DNA of 7,493 bases from CAJWPI01 sp964635015. Lineage in GTDB: Bacteria; Pseudomonadota; Gammaproteobacteria; Magnimaribacterales; Magnimaribacteraceae. Numbering within the stretch: the stretch's first letter is position 1; every line of letters begins with the position of its first letter. Positions 1 through 5,373 of this stretch are shown here, one piece after another. The position numbers and the translations under genes were made by a program. Below the pieces are notes generated by a model that had not been told where the DNA came from, did not search any database, and saw nothing but the letters and a program-made list of their open reading frames with translations. The DNA is taken from positions 1 through 7,493 of the forward strand of contig CAZWMS010000049.1 of NCBI GenBank assembly GCA_964635015.1, written 5' to 3'.

Positions 1-680
1 ACCCAAAGCATAGCTGCTCCCATAACTACTAAACTTCTGTTATGAGGTGGCATGGCAGAATCAGGAAAACCCTTTCTTTTACCTAAAACTAGAGCCGCAA
101 CCAAAGCCCCTACTCCACAGGTCAAATGGACAACCAGGCCTCCAGCAAAATCTATTACACCCCACTGGGCAAGTAAGCCTCCACCCCAAACCATATGACA
201 GGCAGGTAAGTAAACTACAGTTAACCATAAAGCTGAAAAGAGGCACATAGCTGTAAACTTCATCCTTTCAGCAAAAGCACCCACTACTAGGGCAGGTGTA
301 ATAATGGCAAAAGTCATTTGGAACATCACAAAGACTGTCTCAGGAATACTCCCAGAAAGAGTATCTCTTCCAACACCGGAAAGAAAAGCTGCACTTAGAT
401 CTCCTACAAAAGCTCCTTCGCCACTAAAGGCAAGGCTGTATCCATAAACGACCCAAATAATTGATGCAATACATGCTATAGCAAAACACTGCATTAAAAC
501 TGAAACAGCATTTTTACTCCTAACTAAACCGGCATAAAATAAAGCTAAACCAGGCAAAGTCATAAAAAGAACTAAAGCAGTAGAAGTTAACATCCAAGCA
601 GTATCCCCAGTGTCTAGGCTATCTGCAGAAGCTGATATTGAAAAGAGTCCCAGGGTTATAAATAATAATTTTTTTAACAT
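1..680 (-). CDS. amtB: Ammonium transporter AmtB, C-terminal part missing at left edge
   Basis: Ammonium channel of the inner membrane (Amt/MEP/Rh family), forming trimers that GlnK can plug. Only the first 226 residues are present, against roughly 400-430 for the family. The first 19 residues look like a signal peptide (Lys-Lys, hydrophobic stretch, then SASA), as in the cleaved E. coli AmtB. Family motifs follow in order: ALVLFMTLPGLALFYAGL (about 35-52), the phenylalanine gate in FQMTF (F120 and F124, matching E. coli F103/F107), GAFAER (134-139), HMVWGGGLLA with W165, D177 in DFAGG, and pore histidine H185 in VVHL. The second pore histidine would lie outside the window. The start at 680 has a GTGAGG ribosome site 5 bases upstream (686-691). 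It sits 21 bases after glnK, the usual glnK-amtB order, so the two are probably co-transcribed. Identification is firm; only the missing half is unverified. Confidence 0.96.
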   Translation of the reverse strand, partial: MLKKLLFITLGLFSISASADSLDTGDTAWMLTSTALVLFMTLPGLALFYAGLVRSKNAVSVLMQCFAIACIASIIWVVYGYSLAFSGEGAFVGDLSAAFLSGVGRDTLSGSIPETVFVMFQMTFAIITPALVVGAFAERMKFTAMCLFSALWLTVVYLPACHMVWGGGLLAQWGVIDFAGGLVVHLTCGVGALVAALVLGKRKGFPDSAMPPHNRSLVVMGAAMLW

Positions 681-701
681 AAATACCTCACTAAATAAAA
701 T

Positions 702-1040
702 CTATAGAGCATCCTCATTGAGTTCGTCTGTTCTAATCCTCATCACTTGGTCAAGGGTAGAAACAAATATCTTCCCATCTCCAATCTTTCCCGTATTAGA
801 AACCTTAGAAATAGCTTCTATAACGGCTTCAGAGTTCTCATCACTCACCGCAATCTCCATCTTAGTTTTTGGCAGAAAATCAACTACATATTCTGAGCCT
901 CTGTAAAGCTCTGTATGTCCTTTTTGTCTCCCAAAACCCTTAACATCTGTTATTGTCATACCAGTTACCCCCACCTGAGACAATGCCTCTCGCACCTCCT
1001 CAACCTTATAGGGTTTAATTATTGCTGTTATTAATTTCAT
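702..1040 (-). CDS. glnK: Nitrogen regulatory PII protein GlnK
   Basis: Cytoplasmic trimeric PII signal protein of 112 residues, the usual family length. It reads 2-oxoglutarate and ATP/ADP and controls partners, classically the AmtB channel. The T-loop is intact (KGFGRQKGHTELYRGSEY, 34-51), including Q39 and Y51, the tyrosine uridylylated by GlnD in enteric bacteria, inside the PII signature YRGSEY. The B-loop TGKIGDGKIF (83-92) and C-terminal RIRT (101-104) are conserved. The start has a strong GGGAGG ribosome site (1046-1051) with a 5-base spacer. Its location directly before amtB, together with the likely sigma-54 promoter upstream, favours GlnK over the paralogue GlnB, which sequence alone would separate less clearly. 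Intact Y51 implies GlnD-type control, but no glnD is visible here. Confidence 0.96.
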   Translation of the reverse strand: MKLITAIIKPYKVEEVREALSQVGVTGMTITDVKGFGRQKGHTELYRGSEYVVDFLPKTKMEIAVSDENSEAVIEAISKVSNTGKIGDGKIFVSTLDQVMRIRTDELNEDAL

Positions 1041-1108
1041 AAAAGCCTCCCACTCTAATTAAAAAAAACTTCATTTAAGTATAAAATTTTTTTCTTCATT
1101 TATTAACA

Positions 1109-1125
1109 TGCAATTTCTATACCAA
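1109..1125 (-). promoter_or_regulatory. Probable sigma-54 (-24/-12) promoter of glnK-amtB
   Basis: Read on the minus strand this is TTGGTATAGAAATTGCA. It fits the sigma-54 consensus YTGGCACGRNNNTTGCW at both invariant elements: GG (1122-1123) and GC (1110-1111) exactly 10 bases apart, within TTGG and TTGCA. The predicted start of transcription is near 1098, giving a leader of about 58 bases before the glnK ATG at 1040. The middle positions (TAT instead of CAC) are off consensus. Sigma-54 control of glnK-amtB through NtrC is the established enteric arrangement. Confidence 0.75.
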
Positions 1126-1163
1126 CTTAATAGCTACCTTTTTACTTATAGGAAGAGTTTTTT

Positions 1164-1211
1164 TAATAAATACTGGTGCAAAAAATTTTACTTATGCACC
1201 AACTTGAGGCA
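1164..1211 (-). promoter_or_regulatory. Candidate NtrC-binding enhancer sites upstream of glnK
   Basis: The NtrC site is a dyad of the form TGCACCA-N3-TGGTGCA. Positions 1195-1211 read TGCACCAACTTGAGGCA: one perfect half-site and a second matching 5 of 7. A second perfect half-site, TGGTGCA, lies at 1174-1180; its partner half (1164-1170) is poor. The centres of the two sites (1203 and 1172) are 31 bases apart, about three helical turns, so they face the same side of the DNA. They lie about 105 and 74 bases upstream of the predicted sigma-54 start, a workable enhancer distance. The two perfect halves also form an inverted repeat with a 14-base spacer, which could fold in RNA downstream of waaA, so a weak hairpin is the main alternative. 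The gap between glnK and waaA (1041-1215) holds nothing else recognised. Confidence 0.55.
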
Positions 1212-1215
1212 AAAA

Positions 1216-2502
1216 CTATTTTATATATTTAGATAGATGATTATCTAGGTGTTTATTTATCTTAATCGAGACGCCTCTGTTCCTTTTAAAAACCTCAGCT
1301 GAGGTTTTTCCTATCTCTTCCTTTTTCTTAGGATTAGAAATCATTTCAATGAAAAAGTCTGAGAGATTTTTTCTGTCTTCAATTAGAGAGAGAGCCTTAT
1401 TTTTTTTAAGTTCATCAGCTATTTCTTCAAAGTTTCTTAGATTTTTTCCAGAACATAAAGGAAGTCCAAGGGAGGCTGGTTCAAGTAAGTTCTGACCTCC
1501 ATGATCTACTAGACTACCCCCCACAAAAGCTACATCTGACACAGAATAAAGAAAATTTAACTCCCCCATTGTGTCACCCAAAAGAACTTGCGTTTCAGGT
1601 ATAACATCTTCATTATTTGAGCGCCTAGAAACTATTAGATTTCTATTCTGAATATACTCATATACTGCCTCAAACCTTTCGGGGTGTCTCGGAACAATAA
1701 TCAACAAGGCTTCTTTAACTTGAGATAGTATTTCACTAAAAGAATCTAAAACAAATTCCTCCTCTGTTTCATGAGTACTTGCTGCAATTAAGGTGGGTCT
1801 TTCTCCTCCTCTTGCCCAAGAATTTCTAATAGAGGAAGAGATTGATATCATTTCTTCAGGGACCTCCTGATCAAATTTCAAATTTCCGCAAACGTGGATT
1901 TCCAAAGAATTATTTATTTCTTTCAATCTATTAGCATCAGAATCATATTGGGCGATTATTAAGTCAAAGTTACTTAAGGCTTCAAAAGATAAAGTTTTTA
2001 TCTTGAGATATTGTTTTTTAGATTTTTCAGAAAGCCTAGCATTTACAAGTGAGGTAAAAATATTTCTTTTCTTACATAAGGATAAGGTATTAGGCCAGAT
2101 TTCTGTCTCCAAAACTATTAAAGCAACTGGATTCCAGTTATTTAAAAAGTTTTTAATGCATATAGGAAGGTCAATAGGCAGATATTGATGCTTAATATTA
2201 GGACCCATATTTTTCAATAAAATATGAGACCCTGTAGGAGTCGTAGTTGTAACTAGAATTTCTGCCATTTTATAAGACTCTGACAATCTTCTAATAAGAG
2301 GTAAGGAGGCATAAACCTCCCCCACAGAAACTGCATGGATCCATAAAACAGACTTATTATTTGAGGGTAAATTATTTGAGTAGCCTAATCTTTCACCCCA
2401 TCTTTTAAAATAGTCTGGATTGCTCAAACCTTTCAAGGCAAGCCTAATAAAATATAGAGGGCTAAGAAAATAAAATAAAGCCGTATAGATAAGTCTCGGC
2501 AT
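1216..2502 (-). CDS. waaA: 3-deoxy-D-manno-octulosonic acid (Kdo) transferase WaaA
   Basis: Transfers Kdo from CMP-Kdo to the tetraacylated lipid A precursor at the cytoplasmic face of the inner membrane, founding the LPS inner core. At 428 residues it matches the family (E. coli about 425). An N-terminal hydrophobic anchor (about 4-23) precedes two GT-B Rossmann-like domains. Visible motifs: WIHAVSVGEV (54-63) with probable catalytic base E62, VTTTTPTG (84-91), ETEIWPN (132-138), VPRHPERF (270-277) in the nucleotide-sugar half, and HGGQNLLEPA (334-343). Whether it adds one or two Kdo residues cannot be told from sequence. The start at 2502 begins MPRLIYT, typical of the family, but has no Shine-Dalgarno sequence. 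It is divergent from hldD, which serves the next core step. The stop at 1216 lies next to the glnK control region, and no strong terminator separates them. Confidence 0.96.
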   Translation of the reverse strand: MPRLIYTALFYFLSPLYFIRLALKGLSNPDYFKRWGERLGYSNNLPSNNKSVLWIHAVSVGEVYASLPLIRRLSESYKMAEILVTTTTPTGSHILLKNMGPNIKHQYLPIDLPICIKNFLNNWNPVALIVLETEIWPNTLSLCKKRNIFTSLVNARLSEKSKKQYLKIKTLSFEALSNFDLIIAQYDSDANRLKEINNSLEIHVCGNLKFDQEVPEEMISISSSIRNSWARGGERPTLIAASTHETEEEFVLDSFSEILSQVKEALLIIVPRHPERFEAVYEYIQNRNLIVSRRSNNEDVIPETQVLLGDTMGELNFLYSVSDVAFVGGSLVDHGGQNLLEPASLGLPLCSGKNLRNFEEIADELKKNKALSLIEDRKNLSDFFIEMISNPKKKEEIGKTSAEVFKRNRGVSIKINKHLDNHLSKYIK

Positions 2503-2559
2503 GTCACTATGCTAACATATGATATTACAACAAATAGATAAAACTCTTTAAAATATTAG
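2503..2559. promoter_or_regulatory. Divergent promoter gap between waaA and hldD
   Basis: This 57-base, very A+T-rich gap must hold starts for both genes unless transcription arrives from elsewhere. On the plus strand, TAAAAT at 2549-2554 resembles a -10 box whose start point would fall at or next to the hldD ATG (2560), implying a leaderless message; TATGAT at 2518-2523 is a better -10 match but lacks a matching -35 box. On the minus strand, TATGTT (2514-2519) is a possible -10 box, placing the waaA start only a few bases from its ATG. Neither gene has a Shine-Dalgarno sequence. The individual boxes are weak matches in A+T-rich DNA, so only the region as a whole is offered. Confidence 0.4.
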
Positions 2560-3519
2560 ATGATTATAGTTACTGGGAGCCACGGTTTTATTGGTTCAAA
2601 TCTTATTCGACAGCTTAACAAGCAAGGTATTAAAGAAATTCTTGCAGTTGATTATGAGCCCTCTGAAGAGAAATTTTCCAATCTAATACATTGTGAAATT
2701 TCTGATTTTATGGATGCAAAGGATTTTTACTCCAAGCTTAGAGAGGGGTATTTAAACAAAAAGAAGGTGTCGACTATCTTTCATCAGGGAGCTTGTTCAG
2801 ACACCATGGAATGGGATGCTCACTATATTTTAAAAAATAATTACTTGTATTCTAAAGTATTACTAAACTTTGCTGAAAAAAAAGGTATTCCATTCATATA
2901 CGCTTCTTCAGCCTCTGTTTATGGAACGGGAAATAGTTTTTCTGAAGAACGAAAAAATGAAAAACCTATTAACCTTTATGCCTATTCTAAATATCTATTT
3001 GATATACATGCTGAAAAAAAGATTTTAAAAAATAAAAACCAAATTGTTGGATTAAGATATTTTAATGTTTATGGTCCAAATGAATCCCATAAAAAAATTA
3101 TGGCTAGTGTAACTCACCATCTACATCATCAACTTAAGAGGGGTGATACAGTCAAGCTGTTTGGAAGATACGATGGTTTCAAAGAAGGAGAACAAAAAAG
3201 AGATTTTGTTTACATAGATGATGTAATTAAAGTAAATCTATGGTTTAAAGAACAAAATCAGATATCTGGTATATTTAATGTAGGTACAGGGACTAGTGAG
3301 ACTTTTAGAAAAGTTGCAGAGTCTGTAATAGATTGGAATGGAAGGGGTTCTATAGAATTTATACCATTTCCTAAAGATCTGAAAGGTTCTTATCAAAGCT
3401 TTACTCAAGCTAATATAGATAAATTAAGGGAAACTGGCTACAAAGATGAATTCATAGGGGTTAAAGAGGGTATAAAATCTTATCTAGATTCCCTGGAAAG
3501 ATGGCCAAGTAATGAATAA
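2560..3519 (+). CDS. hldD: ADP-L-glycero-D-manno-heptose 6-epimerase HldD
   Basis: Cytoplasmic short-chain dehydrogenase/reductase enzyme that epimerises C6 of ADP-D-glycero-D-manno-heptose to the L-glycero form, last step of the inner-core heptose donor pathway. At 319 residues it is close to E. coli HldD (310). The N-terminal dinucleotide-binding motif is TGSHGFIGSN (5-14), with H8 where E. coli has Ala. Catalytic residues align with E. coli without a shift: S116 in YASSASVYG, Y140 and K144 in YAYSK, and K178 in the GPNESHKK segment. RYFNVYGP (166-173), KRDFVYIDDV (213-222) and FNVGTG (239-244) are also typical. A small insert near 206-212 (GFKEGEQ) explains most of the extra length. There is no Shine-Dalgarno before the ATG, but MIIVTG is the standard family start. 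The 3' end overlaps the acyltransferase gene by 8 bases, so the two are one unit. HldE, which makes its substrate, is encoded in this window. Confidence 0.97.
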   Translation: MIIVTGSHGFIGSNLIRQLNKQGIKEILAVDYEPSEEKFSNLIHCEISDFMDAKDFYSKLREGYLNKKKVSTIFHQGACSDTMEWDAHYILKNNYLYSKVLLNFAEKKGIPFIYASSASVYGTGNSFSEERKNEKPINLYAYSKYLFDIHAEKKILKNKNQIVGLRYFNVYGPNESHKKIMASVTHHLHHQLKRGDTVKLFGRYDGFKEGEQKRDFVYIDDVIKVNLWFKEQNQISGIFNVGTGTSETFRKVAESVIDWNGRGSIEFIPFPKDLKGSYQSFTQANIDKLRETGYKDEFIGVKEGIKSYLDSLERWPSNE

Positions 3520-4492
3520 TAGAAAAAAGGATCCATACAATTCAGAAGAAATTTTTAGTTTAAGTTTGTTGAATCCAAAATATCTATTTACTTGGGTGGG
3601 TTTGTTTTTTCTTTTTCCAATAACAAAACTACCTATTTCTGTAACTCATAAATTAGGAGATATGCTTGGCTTTATTTTTTTTCTACTGAGTAAAGAAAGA
3701 AAGAAAATAGCCCTAATCAATCTCAAACTATGTTTTCCAAAGCTAGAAGAACAAGAAATTAATAACTTGGTAAAAGAAAATTTTAAAAATATAGGTAAAG
3801 GTATATTGGAGATGGGTATTGCTTGGTGGTCAAACCAAACAAGGCTACAAAATCTTATTACTAATTATTCCAATAAAGAATTTCTAGTAGAACCTAGTAA
3901 AAATAACAAAGGTTTATTGGTTTTAATAAAACATTCTACTCACTTAGAACTTGATTTAAGGCTAATTGCAAGTGTTTGTGAAATGGGTGGAATGTATAAA
4001 TCACAAAAAAATTTAGTCATAAACTATTTTATGAGGAAATCTAGAAACTCTTATCTGAGAGGGGTGGTTTCAAACTCTCAATCTAGAAAAGGAATTTTAT
4101 GGATAAAGAGAGGTTTAAAATTCTTTTATGCTGCTGATCAAGACTATGGAAATAAAGTATCAGAATATGTTCCTTTCTTTGGTCATGAAGCAGCTACAGT
4201 TAAATTACCTGGTGATCTAGCTGCTAGAGGACTTAAAATTATTTTTGCTGATGTGAAAAGAAATAAATTTGGATACTCAATTTATTTACATAAATTTGAG
4301 CAACCATCTTCGAGAAAAGAATTTCTCATCCAAATGAATGAATACTATGAAAAAGTTATATCAGAAGCTCCAGAAGAGTATTTGTGGGTCCATAGAAGGT
4401 TTAAAAATAGACCTGAAGGTGAAGAAAACTTTTACCCTCACTGGAAGAAAAGAGAAAAGAAAAGAGAAAAGAAAAGAAACAAAAGAGCTTAA
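3512..4492 (+). CDS. Late lipid A acyltransferase, LpxL/LpxM (HtrB/MsbB) family
   Basis: Inner-membrane acyltransferase that adds a secondary fatty acyl chain from acyl-ACP to the Kdo-bearing lipid A precursor. It has 326 residues against about 306 for E. coli LpxL. Two N-terminal hydrophobic segments (about 24-36 and 51-60) would anchor it. The catalytic HX4E motif is HSTHLE (H141 to E146). Further family blocks are AADQDYG (207-213), VPFFGHEAATV (220-230) and LWVHRRFKNRPEG (291-303), nearly the same as E. coli LpxL. The extra length is a strongly basic tail (KKREK repeats, 312-326) encoded by a short tandem repeat. The start overlaps the last 8 bases of hldD with no good ribosome site, implying translational coupling. 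The motifs look closer to LpxL than LpxM, but chain specificity (lauroyl, myristoyl or other) cannot be read, so no symbol is given. Confidence 0.92.
   Translation: MNNRKKDPYNSEEIFSLSLLNPKYLFTWVGLFFLFPITKLPISVTHKLGDMLGFIFFLLSKERKKIALINLKLCFPKLEEQEINNLVKENFKNIGKGILEMGIAWWSNQTRLQNLITNYSNKEFLVEPSKNNKGLLVLIKHSTHLELDLRLIASVCEMGGMYKSQKNLVINYFMRKSRNSYLRGVVSNSQSRKGILWIKRGLKFFYAADQDYGNKVSEYVPFFGHEAATVKLPGDLAARGLKIIFADVKRNKFGYSIYLHKFEQPSSRKEFLIQMNEYYEKVISEAPEEYLWVHRRFKNRPEGEENFYPHWKKREKKREKKRNKRA
4448..4483 (+). repeat. 12-base purine tandem repeat encoding the basic tail of the acyltransferase
   Basis: The unit AAAAGAGAAAAG occurs perfectly at 4448-4459 and 4460-4471, followed by a degenerate third copy (AAAAGAAACAAA, 4472-4483). 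Being 12 bases long, a change in copy number keeps the reading frame and simply lengthens or shortens a Lys/Arg/Glu tail. It ends 6 bases before the stop codon. Confidence 0.8.
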
Positions 4493-4554
4493 GTATGTTC
4501 AATAAATTCTGTTCTTTTTCTTACCCAATTGGATGGATATTTGTTAATTCTAAA

Positions 4555-4583
4555 AAAAAGGGGAAATAAAATTTCCCCTTTTT
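4555..4583. terminator. Bidirectional rho-independent terminator
   Basis: Perfect inverted repeat GGGGAAAT (4560-4567), loop AAA, ATTTCCCC (4571-4578), flanked by an A-run on the left (4552-4559) and five T on the right (4579-4583). On either strand the RNA forms a GC-clamped hairpin followed by a U-tract. It lies 62 bases past the acyltransferase stop and 12 bases from the stop of the convergent gene ending at 4596, so it serves both. Confidence 0.9.
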
Positions 4584-4595
4584 AAAACAAAAATT

Positions 4596-5285
4596 TTATT
4601 TTATTCTTACCATTAAATCATCAGAGTGGTTTCTTATGTCAGTTTTTGCATCTGCTAGCTCAGATTCATGAATCTCCATCAAAACCGTACTTTTTTTTGC
4701 GAAATCTGCATAGCTATCGTATCCACAGTAGAAATACCAAGCCAATTCCGGACCCCAGGCATGCTCTGCCAATACACAACCTTCGAAGGCTCTGTTGTAG
4801 GCATCAAATAACATCCTCGCCCTATCACGCATCTCATTAGAGGTCAGAAAAGGACCAAAAGTATAAGTGGCTCTTAGTACATAAGGTGTTCTTTTGTTTG
4901 AATTACTCTCAAGAATGGAAACCAGATGATCTGTGTGATCGCCATAAAGCTGTACAGGCTCTCTAGCAGCTGGAGAATTAGAGTCATTAATTTCTCCAAA
5001 ATGCTCCCAGGAATCAAAATAACAATAAGAATAGTAAGCTCTTTCACCACCAAATTGGTGTCTTAACAGACCGCAATTATAATAGCCGTTCTCTTCCAAG
5101 GTTGCCAAATTGTCTAAAACCAATCTCTCTATTCTTTGGGGCTGAGATCCTGCCGGTATCGTATAAGTTGAATTATAGGCAAAAGAGTAAGTGCGCTCTG
5201 CTTCTGGGCTCTCTTCTTTTTCATGATGAGCTGAAAATGCTGAAGCAGAAATGATTAACATTAAAACTGGTAGTAATTTCTTCAT
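4596..5285 (-). CDS. Secreted protein of unknown function with two tandem copies of a Cys-x16-Cys domain
   Basis: Function not recognised. The 229-residue protein starts with a signal peptide (MKKLLPVLMLIISASAFSA, cleavage probably after A19), so the mature protein is likely periplasmic or secreted. The rest is two related halves, about 31-125 and 134-228. Each has a Tyr-rich strand, a helix-like stretch, then C-x16-C: C71-C88 (CGLLRHQFGGERAYYSYC) and C170-C187 (CVLAEHAWGPELAWYFYC). These align without gaps at 9 of 18 positions (both Cys, plus Leu, His, Gly, Glu, Ala and two Tyr). Asp-Ser and Phe follow in each copy, and each half ends in a similar segment (HTDHLVSI, NHSDDLMVRI). No catalytic motif or transmembrane segment was seen. 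Alternating strands and helices in duplicated halves recall dimeric alpha-beta barrel (NIPSNAP/ABM-like) proteins, but that is a guess. The start at 5285 has a strong GGAGG site (5293-5297, 7-base spacer). It is probably monocistronic or read through from hldE, 88 bases upstream. Confidence 0.85.
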   Translation of the reverse strand: MKKLLPVLMLIISASAFSAHHEKEESPEAERTYSFAYNSTYTIPAGSQPQRIERLVLDNLATLEENGYYNCGLLRHQFGGERAYYSYCYFDSWEHFGEINDSNSPAAREPVQLYGDHTDHLVSILESNSNKRTPYVLRATYTFGPFLTSNEMRDRARMLFDAYNRAFEGCVLAEHAWGPELAWYFYCGYDSYADFAKKSTVLMEIHESELADAKTDIRNHSDDLMVRIK

Positions 5286-5373
5286 ATTTATTCCTCCGAC
5301 TTAATTCTAACAAAAAAAAGAAGTTTTAAAATCAAACATTGATAACAAGACCAAATTGAGCTATTAAAATTGT

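Noticed and set aside
47..906. Small plus-strand open frames opposite amtB and glnK (47-250 and 610-906)
   Set aside because: They lie antisense to well-conserved genes, have no recognisable domains or ribosome sites, and read as shadows.
1056..1100. A/T runs upstream of glnK as a sigma-70 promoter or a terminator
   Set aside because: They are simple A/T tracts without a paired -35/-10 or GC stem; they lie in the expected leader downstream of the sigma-54 site.
3505..3525. Possible frameshift joining hldD and the acyltransferase gene
   Set aside because: Each product is full length with its own conserved start and end; the 8-base overlap is ordinary operon packing.
5304..5335. Sigma-70-like promoter for the secreted protein gene (TTGATT at 5330-5335, TAGAAT at 5304-5309 on the minus strand)
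   Set aside because: The spacer is 20 bases, and the predicted start would fall inside the GGAGG ribosome site, so it would not give a usable leader.
5286..5373. Terminator for hldE in the gap before the secreted protein gene
   Set aside because: There is an A-run (8 T on the minus strand) and some AT-only symmetry, but no GC-containing stem before it; read-through is as likely.
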